A stretch of 64,000 nt of DNA from the NCBI GenBank assembly GCA_040882645.1, contig JBBEAX010000068.1, positions 1-64,000 of the forward strand, written 5' to 3'. The notes under the pieces were generated by a model. That model did no database searches and had not been told where the DNA came from. It saw nothing but the letters and a program-made list of their open reading frames with translations. Shown piece after piece: positions 26,280-35,163 of the stretch. Position 1 is the stretch's first letter, and the number at the start of each line of letters is the position of its first letter. A program made the translations under genes and the position numbers. The DNA comes from JAUYIV01 sp040882645. Its GTDB lineage: Bacteria > Actinomycetota > Acidimicrobiia > Spongiisociales > UBA11373.

Positions 26280-28409
26280 GTGGTGAGCTTGCGAGGAACC
26301 GTGGACGCTCCTTCCGCCGCAGGGGGTCCGATCCGGCGCGTGATGGCGGCCACCGATCGTTCCCCAACCGGCGACGCCGCCGCGACCTGGGCGGCGGCCC
26401 TCGCCAATCGTCATGAGGCTGTTCTCCGTCTGGTACAAGTGGTGATCCCGCAGCCTCCCACCGCGGAGATAGCCGCCGACGCTGCGGCCGGGACGAGTGC
26501 CCTGACCGAACGGGTCGACCTCCTCGCCGATCAACTCCGAGGCTTTGCCGCCGAACTCGCCGGATCCCGGGGCGAGTCCATCGTCGTAGTCGATGACGAT
26601 CCGGCGCGCGCCCTGCTCGAGGAAGCGCACCGGGCGGAGATCGACACGATCGTGGTCGGCAATGCCGGCATGAGCGGCCGCAAGGAGTTCCTGCTCGGGA
26701 ACATCCCCAACCGGATTTCGCACAACGCCACCTGCACCGTGATCATCGTCAACACCGCCGGCGCGGCGCAATCCCCTGGTTCGGTCCCCACCCTCCCCGG
26801 GCTGCTCAAGCCCGATCCGGAGCCCGTCGAACCCCATTTGCTCGGCCGCGCCACCCACCTTGCCGCGGTGATGGCGAAGCACGGGTTGCAGAGCCTCTTC
26901 GGCCGCGGACCCGACGATCCGCTCGAAGCGCAGCGGGCTCAGGCACGCCGTCTCCGCACTGCCCTCGAGGAGCTCGGCCCCACCTTTGCGAAGTTGGGGC
27001 AGATCCTGTCGACCCGCGCCGACCTGCTGCCACCCGTGTTCATCGAAGAGCTCTCGATGCTCCAGGACAACGCTCGACCGCTCACCGAGGAAGAGGTGGT
27101 CGGCGTCGCCGAAGCGGAGTTGGGGGTTCCCTGGGAGGACGTATTCGAGAGCATCGAGCGGAAGCCGATGGCTGCGGGCACGATCGCCCAGGTACACGGG
27201 GCGATCACCGCAGACGGTCGTCGGGTGGTGGTGAAGATTCAGCGTCCGACGGCTCGCGAAGACATCATGCAGGACCTGGCGCTGCTCGAAGTGCTTGCCG
27301 AGAAGACCGATAAGCGGCCCGCTTTGCGCGAGGTCGTGGACATGCCGGCCGTTTTCGAGCACCTCTCCGCCTCGCTGCAGCGGGAACTCGACTTTCGCAA
27401 CGAGGCCGCCAACATCGAACGCATGCGGCGGGTGCTCGCCCCGTACCCCCGGATCGATGTGCCCCAGGTAGACCACGAACTCACCACCGAACGACTCCTG
27501 GTGATGGAGCGGATCGACGGTGTGGCGATTCGCAACGCCCCTGACAGCCCGGCCCGCAAGGAGGCGGCCCGTCAGCTTCTCGAGTCTTTCTACCGGCAGA
27601 TCATGTCCGAAGGCTTCTTCCATGCCGACCCGCACCCCGGCAACCTCATGTGGGCCGATGACAAGGTATACCTGCTCGACCTCGGGATGGTCGGTTTGCT
27701 CGAGCCGGACCTCCGTGAGCAGCTCATGCTGTTGTTGCTGGCCTTCTGGCAGGAGGACGTGAGCTTCCTCACCGATGTCACCCTGATGCTGGCTGCCGGC
27801 GCCGAGCGCGACGATCTCGATGTCGGTGCGATCGAGGCCGAATTGGGATCGCTGATGGCGAGGTATCGCGATGTGCCCCTCAGCGAGCTGCAGCTTGGCC
27901 CAATCCTCCAGGAGATGACCGAGATCTCGATCCGCCACCGGATTCCCCTTCCTGCCTCGATGACGCTCACCGCCAAGGCGATGGCACAGATGCAGCTGGC
28001 GACCGGTGAGTTGGATCCCGACCTCGACCCGTTCGACGTGGCCGGGAAGTTCCTGATGCGGACCCTGACCGGCGGCATCCGCGAGAAGATCAACCCGCAG
28101 CGGATGTTCTATCAAGCCCAGAAACTCAAGGTCAGGGTCACCCGCATGGTGGAGGCCATCGAGCGCCTTGTTGGGGCGCGGCCCGGTCCCAGGATGAGGA
28201 TCGACTTCGGCGCCGAGAAGCTCGAGGCGACCGTTCGTCGCGCCGGCTATCGGCTGACATTCGGCCTGATCGCCGCCGGAGCGCTGCTGGGCGCGGCGAT
28301 CGCCTCGACTGCCGACCGGACCTCCGACTGGCTCCCGGTGACTCTGGTGGTCACCGCGTTCGCCTTTGTGCTCGCCCTGCTGGTGGACATGCTCCGCCGC
28401 CGGGACTGA
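26280..28409 (+). CDS. Universal stress protein domain fused to an ABC1/UbiB atypical kinase
   Basis: 709 residues. Residues 20-160 form a Usp-like domain (VMAATDRSPTGDAAATWA, then TIVVGNAGMSGRKEFLLGNI and VIIVN). From about residue 225 an ABC1/ADCK/UbiB kinase follows: the KxGQ motif (FAKLGQILSTRADLLP), the Ala-rich loop AAGTIAQVHGA, VVVKIQRP, catalytic HADPHPGNL and LLDLGMVG. Two membrane spans close the protein, ending in LRRRD. UbiB-type proteins support quinone/isoprenoid lipid metabolism. The Usp part could sense nucleotide. GTG 26280 is used, and GTG 26301 is possible. Confidence 0.85.
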   Translation: MVSLRGTVDAPSAAGGPIRRVMAATDRSPTGDAAATWAAALANRHEAVLRLVQVVIPQPPTAEIAADAAAGTSALTERVDLLADQLRGFAAELAGSRGESIVVVDDDPARALLEEAHRAEIDTIVVGNAGMSGRKEFLLGNIPNRISHNATCTVIIVNTAGAAQSPGSVPTLPGLLKPDPEPVEPHLLGRATHLAAVMAKHGLQSLFGRGPDDPLEAQRAQARRLRTALEELGPTFAKLGQILSTRADLLPPVFIEELSMLQDNARPLTEEEVVGVAEAELGVPWEDVFESIERKPMAAGTIAQVHGAITADGRRVVVKIQRPTAREDIMQDLALLEVLAEKTDKRPALREVVDMPAVFEHLSASLQRELDFRNEAANIERMRRVLAPYPRIDVPQVDHELTTERLLVMERIDGVAIRNAPDSPARKEAARQLLESFYRQIMSEGFFHADPHPGNLMWADDKVYLLDLGMVGLLEPDLREQLMLLLLAFWQEDVSFLTDVTLMLAAGAERDDLDVGAIEAELGSLMARYRDVPLSELQLGPILQEMTEISIRHRIPLPASMTLTAKAMAQMQLATGELDPDLDPFDVAGKFLMRTLTGGIREKINPQRMFYQAQKLKVRVTRMVEAIERLVGARPGPRMRIDFGAEKLEATVRRAGYRLTFGLIAAGALLGAAIASTADRTSDWLPVTLVVTAFAFVLALLVDMLRRRD

Positions 28410-28410
28410 G

Positions 28411-28551
28411 TCAGCCGCGCGCCTTCTTGGTCGCCTTCTTCAGTTTCCGTTCGGCAATCCAGACCAGCGCGGACATCCAGAAGCCGACAAAGCGGCGTTC
28501 GATGCGCCGCCAGATGGATCGGGGCTGCAGCCCCTGGTTGGTCCCCGCCAT
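28411..28551 (-). CDS. Small basic hypothetical protein
   Basis: 46 residues, ATG 28551 to TGA 28411. It starts MAGTNQGLQPRSIWRRIE, carries one amphipathic or short hydrophobic stretch (FVGFWMSALVWIAE), and ends in a lysine-rich tail (KLKKATKKARG). It is convergent with the Usp-UbiB gene, 1 nt from its stop, and 17 nt downstream of the NHL gene end. No family recognised. Confidence 0.5.
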   Translation of the reverse strand: MAGTNQGLQPRSIWRRIERRFVGFWMSALVWIAERKLKKATKKARG

Positions 28552-28568
28552 CGAGCGAGCCTATCGGG

Positions 28569-30638
28569 TCAGTCGGGATCGGGCACTCGGTACGCCACCA
28601 AGACCGATTGCGGCCCACTGGGGCCAACGACCACGGGAATCTCGAGGACGACCTGATGCACGAGACAAAGCTCAGTCGACTCCTCGGTGCAGTAGTACAC
28701 CGTGAGCTCCCCGCGCAGGGTCGCTTCCCCGGTAGACCAAGTGACCGGGATCTCCAGCGGCAGCCCCGGCTCCACGATCGAGACGAGTGGATGGTCGCCG
28801 AAATCGGCAGCATCACCCTCGACCGACCACGCGATGGTCAAGGGAGCGATGTCGTTCAGCTTGTAGCCCGCCGGAAGCATGAGGTCGAGCACGATCTGCC
28901 CCGCACCAGGCCCGGCGGCCACCGCCCCGATCTCGAAGGTGGCCGGGCCTCCATCTGCGCCGGTGTAGGGAAAGCGCTCAATCCCATACAACACCAGGGT
29001 CTCGGTTTCACCGGTCGTCGCATCCACCCGGCGAATCACGTGGTTGTTGGTGTCGGCGACATAGAGGGACCCGTTGGCGAACGAGACGCCCCCCGGCTCC
29101 GAGAAGCGCGGCTCCAGCCCATCGGCCCAGCCCTGATCTCCCCCGGCGAGGGTGGTCACCGCCCCGCTCGCCAGATCGATCACCCGCAGGGCCGAGTTGT
29201 AGGTGTCGGCGACAAAGAGCAGTCCGTCGACGTGCACGACCCCGAGAGGATGCTGAAAGCGGGCTTCCGGTCCGACTCCATCGACCAAGCCGAAGTCGAA
29301 GAGGTTCTTCGGCGTGCCGGCCAGGAGACCCACCTCGCCATCCGCGCCCGGGTCGGCCCAGCGGATCGACGACGACTCCGAGTCGGCGAAATAGATCCGC
29401 CCTGCGCCATCGATGGCGAGGCCGCTCGGCTGGGCCAGCTCGGCGAAGAGACGCGGGCCATTCAGCACGCTCTCCCCTCCAGTGCCTGCAAAGGGATCGA
29501 ACCTGGCCGAACCCAGGTCCAGCGTCCACAGCTGGTGCGAGCCGGCCATGGCGATGTAGAGCACCTCGCCGTCCACGAGGAGATCCCATGGGGAGGAGAG
29601 CTCCACATCGGGCGCAATGCCCGGGCGAGGTGGATAGGTCGAAGACTGCTGCCCATTGCCCAGCAGCGTCGTCACCGACCGCGAGGCGAGGTCGAGAGCA
29701 CGGATCGCGTGGTTGCCCACGTCGGCCACCAAGAGGGTGCGCCCCCCATCGACGAGCGCCATCCCCTGTGGTTGGTCGAAGGACGCGGCCGCGAAGTCGC
29801 CTCCCTCGAGGCCGCGCGCTCCGGAGCCAGCCACATCGATGACCTCGCCGGTCTCCAAGTCGGCGACCACGATGCGATGGTGGTTGGTGTCGGCAACGAA
29901 CAGGCGGCCACCGACAGGGTCGGCGAGAACCTTGCCCGGAAACGACAACACGGTGTCGGGTGCCCGCTCGACATCCAGGTCGATCGGGATGCGGTTGATC
30001 AGTCCTCGCTCGTCGAACTCCTCGACGAGCGAGTCGATCACGGGTTGGAAGATCGGGTAAATCCCCTCGCCAGCGTGGCCACCCACGATGTTGCCGGCCG
30101 GGTCGATGAGCACGACGGTCGGCCAGGCGTTGGCGCCCCAATCACGCCACACCGCAAAGTCGCTGTCATTGACCACCGGATGCTCCAGCCCGTAGCGCCG
30201 GATGATGTCGCGGATGTTCTCGGTGTCGCCTTCATTGGCAAACTTTGCACTGTGGACCCCGATCACGACCAACTCGTCGGCGTACTCCGCCTCGAGCCGC
30301 TTCAGGTCGGGGATGATGTGGATGCAGTTGATGCACCCGTAGGTCCAGAAGTCGATCAAGACCAGCTTGCCGCGCAGCTCGGCGAGGCTCAGAGGACGCT
30401 CGACGTTGAGCCACTCGAGACCATCGGGAAACTCCGGAGCGGGAGTCGTGCCGGCAAACGAGTCGGTGTCACCGCCTTGTGCCGTAGTAGAGCTCGACGG
30501 CGTCAGGACCGGGCCGTTCCCGGTGGACCCGTCGCTGCACGCTGACGCCGCCATCAGCAGGGCGACCACGAAGAAGAGCCGATGATTCACGGGAAGCCAA
30601 CGCCGCGGGCACCGCCGACCGTTCCCCCACGAAATCAC
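28569..30638 (-). CDS. Lipoprotein with thioredoxin-like domain and NHL beta-propeller
   Basis: 689 residues, resembling NHLRC2-type proteins. A basic N-terminus and hydrophobic stretch end in a lipobox (LMAASAC), so it is a membrane lipoprotein facing outside. Residues about 75-215 form a thioredoxin-like domain with the active site GCINC (after LVLIDFWTY). Six or so NHL blades follow (repeated LFVADTNHHRI, LYVADTNNHVI, LFVADTYNSAL). A C-terminal beta domain has CTEESTELCLVHQ. GTG 30638 overlaps the acyl-CoA synthetase stop by 4 nt. A role in extracytoplasmic redox or protein folding is inference. Confidence 0.82.
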   Translation of the reverse strand: MISWGNGRRCPRRWLPVNHRLFFVVALLMAASACSDGSTGNGPVLTPSSSTTAQGGDTDSFAGTTPAPEFPDGLEWLNVERPLSLAELRGKLVLIDFWTYGCINCIHIIPDLKRLEAEYADELVVIGVHSAKFANEGDTENIRDIIRRYGLEHPVVNDSDFAVWRDWGANAWPTVVLIDPAGNIVGGHAGEGIYPIFQPVIDSLVEEFDERGLINRIPIDLDVERAPDTVLSFPGKVLADPVGGRLFVADTNHHRIVVADLETGEVIDVAGSGARGLEGGDFAAASFDQPQGMALVDGGRTLLVADVGNHAIRALDLASRSVTTLLGNGQQSSTYPPRPGIAPDVELSSPWDLLVDGEVLYIAMAGSHQLWTLDLGSARFDPFAGTGGESVLNGPRLFAELAQPSGLAIDGAGRIYFADSESSSIRWADPGADGEVGLLAGTPKNLFDFGLVDGVGPEARFQHPLGVVHVDGLLFVADTYNSALRVIDLASGAVTTLAGGDQGWADGLEPRFSEPGGVSFANGSLYVADTNNHVIRRVDATTGETETLVLYGIERFPYTGADGGPATFEIGAVAAGPGAGQIVLDLMLPAGYKLNDIAPLTIAWSVEGDAADFGDHPLVSIVEPGLPLEIPVTWSTGEATLRGELTVYYCTEESTELCLVHQVVLEIPVVVGPSGPQSVLVAYRVPDPD

Positions 30639-32416
30639 GCGTCGTCGCGGTACAAGGCTTCGATCTCGTCGGCGAAGTGCTCGACGACCACGTTGCGTCG
30701 CACCTTGAGCGTTCCGGTGAGCTCGCCGTCGTCGATCGAGAAATCGCGAGGCAGAATGGCGAACTTCTTCACTTGTTCCACCCGGGCGTAGCGCGAGTTC
30801 ACCCTGTCGAACGTCTCCTGGATCCGGGCCCGGATCGCGTCCGACTTGTGGAGCGGTCCCGAGACGCCGTGCTCCGAGGCGTAGGCATCGGCGACGTCGG
30901 GGGCAAGAGTGACCAGAGCGGTGATGAACTTGCGGCGGTCACCGATCAGTACCGCCTCGGAGATCATCATGTCGTCTTTGAGGTGCGTCTCGATGTCGCT
31001 GGGGGCGATGTTCTTCCCGCCGGCAGTGATGATGATGTCCTTCTTGCGGCCGGTGATCGTCAAGAAACCCTCGTCGTCGAACTCGCCGATGTCGCCCGAG
31101 TGCAGCCATCTGTCCTTGACGGTCTCTGCCGTCGCGTCGGCGTTCTTGTAGTACCCGGCGAAGACGTTCCCCCCTCGCACCAGCACCTCGCCGTCGTCAG
31201 CCACCACTACGTCGCATCCGGGAAATGCCAATCCGACCGTCCCGAACTTCGTCGCCCCCGGCTGGTTGAACGTACTCGGACCAGAGCCCTCCGACTGCCC
31301 GTACACCTCGAGGATGCTGAGGCCGAAGCCGGCGAAGAACTCGAGGACTTCGGTGGAGATGGGCGCGGCACCGCTCACCGCGGCGGTGCAGCGGTCCAGG
31401 CCGACCGCCGCCCGCACTTTGTTGCCGACGAGCTTGTCGGCGACGCCCTGCTGTATCGCCAGCCCTGCGGGCAGCCGCTTTCCGGCGTTGATGTAGTCGA
31501 CGGCCTCGCCGTTCACCCGCTGCGCCCAGGAAGCGATCCGTGCCTTCGGTCCACGGGCCTCACCGAGTTTGGCCGCGATGCCAGCGTGGAACTTCTCCCA
31601 AACCCGCGGGACCGCAAAGAACACCGTCGGGCGGACTTCCTTGAGGTTTTCGGCCAGCGCCTCGATCGACTCGGCGAAATAGACCGGCCAGCCCACCGAG
31701 ATCGGAATGTGGATCGAGAACATCTGCTCGGCGATGTGACTCAGCGGAAGGTACGAGACGGTGCAATCGTCCGAGGACAGACTGGGCAGCACCGAGTGCG
31801 CTTGGTCGGCGGTCCAGGTGAGGTTGGAGTGGGTCAGCATCACGCCCTTGGGAGGCCCAGTCGTGCCCGAGGTGTAGATGAGGGTCGCCAGACCCGATGG
31901 TTCCAGCGATGCGACGCGGTCGAAGAACTCGGAGTCGCTCACACCGTCCCCCACCGTCAGGAACTCGTCCCACGCGAGCACCTGGGCATCATCGACCACC
32001 GGGGCACCGCGCATGGTCACGATCCACGCGAGGTGCGGTAGCTCACTTCTTACGGCGAGCACCTTCTCGAGTTGGACCTTGTTCTCGACCAGGATCACCG
32101 GGGCTTCGGAGTGCCCGGCGACATAGGCGACCTCCTCCGGTGACGAGGTGGTGTAGATCCCGGCCGGCGCCCCGCCGACGGCCATGCAGGCGACGTCGAG
32201 AATCACCCATTCGGGACGATTGAAGCCGAGGATCGCCACGTGCCGTCCAGGCTCGAACCCGGACGCTATCAGTGCCTTTCCCGCCCGCCTGACCTGATCG
32301 GCGCATTCGGACCACGACGTGGCCCGATACTCGCCGTCGAACTTTTCGTAGTATGCCGGGCTACCCGGCCGCATCTCGGCCTGCCGCAGCAGCCGGGCGG
32401 GAATCGTGTCGGCCAC
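30635..32416 (-). CDS. Long-chain acyl-CoA synthetase, AMP-forming
   Basis: 593 residues of the FadD/FACS group, activating fatty acids to acyl-CoA through an acyl-adenylate. The P-loop YTSGTTGPPKGVMLTHSNL is near residue 175, EVYGQSEGSG is the A5-type motif, HSGDIGEFDDEGFLTITGRK carries the ribose-binding Asp and hinge, and GTLKVRR ends with the catalytic-lysine region. GTG 32416 follows GGAGGT. It is translationally coupled to the thioredoxin/NHL gene. Confidence 0.92.
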   Translation of the reverse strand: MADTIPARLLRQAEMRPGSPAYYEKFDGEYRATSWSECADQVRRAGKALIASGFEPGRHVAILGFNRPEWVILDVACMAVGGAPAGIYTTSSPEEVAYVAGHSEAPVILVENKVQLEKVLAVRSELPHLAWIVTMRGAPVVDDAQVLAWDEFLTVGDGVSDSEFFDRVASLEPSGLATLIYTSGTTGPPKGVMLTHSNLTWTADQAHSVLPSLSSDDCTVSYLPLSHIAEQMFSIHIPISVGWPVYFAESIEALAENLKEVRPTVFFAVPRVWEKFHAGIAAKLGEARGPKARIASWAQRVNGEAVDYINAGKRLPAGLAIQQGVADKLVGNKVRAAVGLDRCTAAVSGAAPISTEVLEFFAGFGLSILEVYGQSEGSGPSTFNQPGATKFGTVGLAFPGCDVVVADDGEVLVRGGNVFAGYYKNADATAETVKDRWLHSGDIGEFDDEGFLTITGRKKDIIITAGGKNIAPSDIETHLKDDMMISEAVLIGDRRKFITALVTLAPDVADAYASEHGVSGPLHKSDAIRARIQETFDRVNSRYARVEQVKKFAILPRDFSIDDGELTGTLKVRRNVVVEHFADEIEALYRDDA

Positions 32417-32798
32417 GTGACCTCCGTTGGGGAACGAGCAGATCGTACCCGGCCCTCGAACGAGGAATCAGCTGCGGGCTCACTTCGCGCTCCATGGCCC
32501 TGATCTGACATTCGGCCCTATTGCCGACTGCCTTCCGCCTGGGAATCTGGGGTCGGTTGCCGGTGCGGAGGATCCGGGTGACGCCCACGAACCGCACACT
32601 GGCCGAACGGGTGCGGTCAAGCACCACAACGGCGGTGGACGGGCCCCGTCACTGACGGGAGATCGCAGGGCTCTCGACTCGGGGCATTCCACACGCTTGG
32701 CCGGCCGACCCGGTGTCTCGTGCGACGCCAGGTGCGGCGGGTTCACCGGACGGAGACGGATCCTCCCACCGGCCGTTCCTCCTCCGGAACTGAGACCA

Positions 32799-32826
32799 CC
32801 GGGACGCCTCGCAAGAGGCGTCCCGG
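32799..32826. terminator. Strong 12-bp hairpin with GCAA tetraloop
   Basis: CCGGGACGCCTC and its exact complement flank GCAA. There is no long T tract, though CTTCTTC follows on the plus strand. It lies 102 nt downstream of the M23 gene end. The rest of 32417-32896 is free of credible genes. Confidence 0.5.
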
Positions 32827-32896
32827 CGCGTCTCACCTTCTTCTACACCGATGAAGAAACCACGGCTTGCGTCCGAAAGGCCCGACCCGCTCTTTC

Positions 32897-32924
32897 GAAT
32901 TGCGTATCGCCAATCGCGAATCGC
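32897..32924. repeat. Heptamer array next to the M23 peptidase stop
   Basis: Four degenerate units: GAATTGC, GTATCGC, CAATCGC, GAATCGC. The array ends 3 nt before the stop codon of the peptidase gene. Confidence 0.75.
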
Positions 32925-32927
32925 GTC

Positions 32928-34052
32928 CTAGAAGTCGCAGTCGATCAGCGCGGTCAGGCCGAGCAGCTCGGAGATTGCCGCCCTCGTCCCCTGACCGATG
33001 ATTCCGTCGACAGGGAGGCCCCTCGCCTCCTGGAATGCCTGCACCGACGCGTGAGTGGTCGCGCCGAAGTATCCATCGGGCGGGCCTGGATCATGACCCA
33101 CGACCGCCAGCAGCCCCTGAATCTCGGCCACGTCCGCCCCCGAAGCGCCGTACCCAATGATGCGGCTGTCCGGGTTGAGAACCGACGCCTTGTCCGCCAG
33201 GTCGGTCAATTGAACGATCGCCGACCTGGTGGGCTTTTTGACCTTGCCGTTGACCTCCAGATCGTAAGCCTCCTGGAAGGCCTTCACCGTTCGCTTGGTG
33301 ACGCGGCCGAAGATCCCGTCGATCGGTCCTGGCTGGAAGTCGAAGGTATCGAGAAACACCTGGAGGGCGCGCACCTGCTCACCAACACTCCCCTTCTTCA
33401 ACCTGCCTTTGCCTTCCACCAACGCCGACACACCGCTCAGCTCCCGCACGGAGCACACCGACAGGCCCTGCGATCTGCGCAGCGCGTCGAACGGGTTGAC
33501 GAGCACGCCTTCGGGGTCGTAGAGCTCGAAGTGGAGATGGGGAGCGGTGTTCTCGGCGTTACCCGAGTCTCCCACCCAGCCGATGACATCGCCGGCGTTG
33601 ACCCTCGTTCCGGGGACGATGCCGGGGGCGATGCCCCACGCCTGGCCGTCGTCGGTGCCCGGAGTGTCGTTGTTGAGGTGGATGTACCAGCTCTGCCACC
33701 CGTCATCGTGGAGTATCACCAGGTTGCAGCAGCGGTGAGGGTTGAGGTTCGCCGGGTCCGTCGACCAGTTGACATAGGTCACCGTGCCGGTAGCAGCGGC
33801 GACGACCGGAACCATCTTCTCCGCCATGATGTCCTGAGCGTGATGGAGGCCGTTGGCGCGGTAGGCCCAGAACCAATCTTGATACCAGTGATCGCCCTGA
33901 ACGGGGAAGACGAGCGGGTAGTCGATCAGTTGGCCGTAGGAGTGAACCGTCCCGCTGGACGGCGCTTGGTGGTCGGCGGAGGCGACGGGGGCAACCGCAA
34001 TGCCCGAGATCGCCATCGCTACCACGATCATCAGCCGCAGAAATCCTCGCAT
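32928..34052 (-). CDS. Secreted M23 metallopeptidase with two peptidoglycan-binding domains
   Basis: About 374 residues. A signal peptide (FLRLMIVVAMAISGIAVAP) ends before ADHQAP. The LytM/M23 domain spans about residues 40-195, with HHAQD supplying His and Asp ligands and HLHFEL the second zinc motif. Two PG_binding_1 modules follow (about 215-285 and 300-365), each with a GPxDGxFGxxT-like signature (GPIDGIFGRVTKRTVKAFQ; PPDGYFGATTHASVQAFQ). Likely a cell-wall endopeptidase. ATG 34052 is chosen since GGAG lies 6 nt upstream. Monocistronic. Confidence 0.85.
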   Translation of the reverse strand: MRGFLRLMIVVAMAISGIAVAPVASADHQAPSSGTVHSYGQLIDYPLVFPVQGDHWYQDWFWAYRANGLHHAQDIMAEKMVPVVAAATGTVTYVNWSTDPANLNPHRCCNLVILHDDGWQSWYIHLNNDTPGTDDGQAWGIAPGIVPGTRVNAGDVIGWVGDSGNAENTAPHLHFELYDPEGVLVNPFDALRRSQGLSVCSVRELSGVSALVEGKGRLKKGSVGEQVRALQVFLDTFDFQPGPIDGIFGRVTKRTVKAFQEAYDLEVNGKVKKPTRSAIVQLTDLADKASVLNPDSRIIGYGASGADVAEIQGLLAVVGHDPGPPDGYFGATTHASVQAFQEARGLPVDGIIGQGTRAAISELLGLTALIDCDF

Positions 34053-34179
34053 TACCATCTCCGATAGTGTTCGTACCGACCACCTAAAGTGGTGGCGTCA
34101 CTGATCGGATCGGCGCGAAAGTCGCGAAACCTGAGAGAAGTTCCGCGGAATCAGGAAGAAATCGACGGATGCCCCTGCG

Positions 34180-35163
34180 CTATCCGGAACGTAGGGATCG
34201 CAAGGTATCCCGGAGGAGACCCGGACCGGCGTACACCAGTCCGGTATACATCTGGACCAGGGTCGCTCCGGACTCGAGGCGTTGCCGAACGTCCTCGGTG
34301 GTCATCACTCCCCCCGATGCCACGATCGGCAGCCGGCTGGCGGCCACCGCGCGGCGGAGACGTTCGAGTGCCAGTGGCCCCAGCGGGGCACCGCTCAGCC
34401 CGCCCGGCGGCGCATCGGCGATCCCCGGCCGGGTGGTGGTGGTGTTCCCGACGATGAAGCCGTCGACCCCGGCGGATTCGGCGGCACGAATCGACTCCTC
34501 GAGATCAGCCGAATCGGGAGACAGCTTCACCAGGAGCGGCAGGGGTCGCCCGAGCCGTTCTGCCCATTTAGCGCGGCGCCCGATGATCGGGCCGAGAAGC
34601 GCAGCCAACTCGCGTTCGAGGTCGCGAAGACCGGCGGTGTTGGGCGACGACACGTTCACCGCCAGATAGTCGGCAAGCGGTGCGAACCGATCGACCAGCG
34701 TCAGATAGTCGGCAACTCGGTGATCCGCCGGGGTATCGGCGTTGGGCCCGATCGACACCCCGAGCACCACCCCACCGGGATGCTTCCTGCCGGCGAGCCG
34801 GGCAGCCACTCGGTCTGCCCCGGCACCGGGGAAGCCCATACGATTGACCAGAGCGTTCTCGTCTTTCAGCCGATGGACCCGCGGCCGGGGGTTTCCCGGC
34901 TGCGGCCGAGGCGTCACGGTTCCGATCTCGACATGCCCGAATCCGAGCGACGCCAGGGCCTGCCAGGCCGAACCGTCCTTGTCGTATCCGGCGGCGAGTC
35001 CGAGAGGGTTGCGGAAGCGCAGGCCGAATGCCTCCACCGGTTCCACCTCGAACCGGCTGCGCCGCCGCGGCACCCAGCGGGCCAGACGAACCCCGCGAAG
35101 AGCCAGCCGATGTGCCCGCTCGGGGTCCAGCCGGAAACCGAGAGCGCGCAGTGCCCGGTACAT
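34180..35163 (-). CDS. pyrD: Dihydroorotate dehydrogenase, quinone-dependent (class 2)
   Basis: Oxidises dihydroorotate to orotate, passing electrons to membrane quinone through FMN. About 327 residues. The N-terminal helix pair typical of class 2 precedes NPLGLAAGYDKDG. The catalytic Ser is in NVSSPNTAGLRDL, with VKLSPD, NTTTTRPG and IVASGGV as FMN-site strands. ATG 35163 overlaps the pyrF-pyrE stop (TGATG). Last gene of the pyrimidine operon. Confidence 0.93.
   Translation of the reverse strand: MYRALRALGFRLDPERAHRLALRGVRLARWVPRRRSRFEVEPVEAFGLRFRNPLGLAAGYDKDGSAWQALASLGFGHVEIGTVTPRPQPGNPRPRVHRLKDENALVNRMGFPGAGADRVAARLAGRKHPGGVVLGVSIGPNADTPADHRVADYLTLVDRFAPLADYLAVNVSSPNTAGLRDLERELAALLGPIIGRRAKWAERLGRPLPLLVKLSPDSADLEESIRAAESAGVDGFIVGNTTTTRPGIADAPPGGLSGAPLGPLALERLRRAVAASRLPIVASGGVMTTEDVRQRLESGATLVQMYTGLVYAGPGLLRDTLRSLRSG

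Noticed and set aside
26001..28115. 704-codon minus-strand open frame opposite the Usp-UbiB gene
   Set aside because: Antisense shadow of a high-GC gene; no domains, His/Gly-rich composition, and the plus strand has all kinase motifs.
28608..30545. 645-codon plus-strand open frame opposite the thioredoxin/NHL gene
   Set aside because: Antisense shadow; the minus-strand frame has the lipobox, CINC motif and NHL blades.
32427..34067. 546-codon plus-strand open frame across the gap and the M23 gene
   Set aside because: Shadow of the M23 gene continued into repeat DNA; no motif or start signal.
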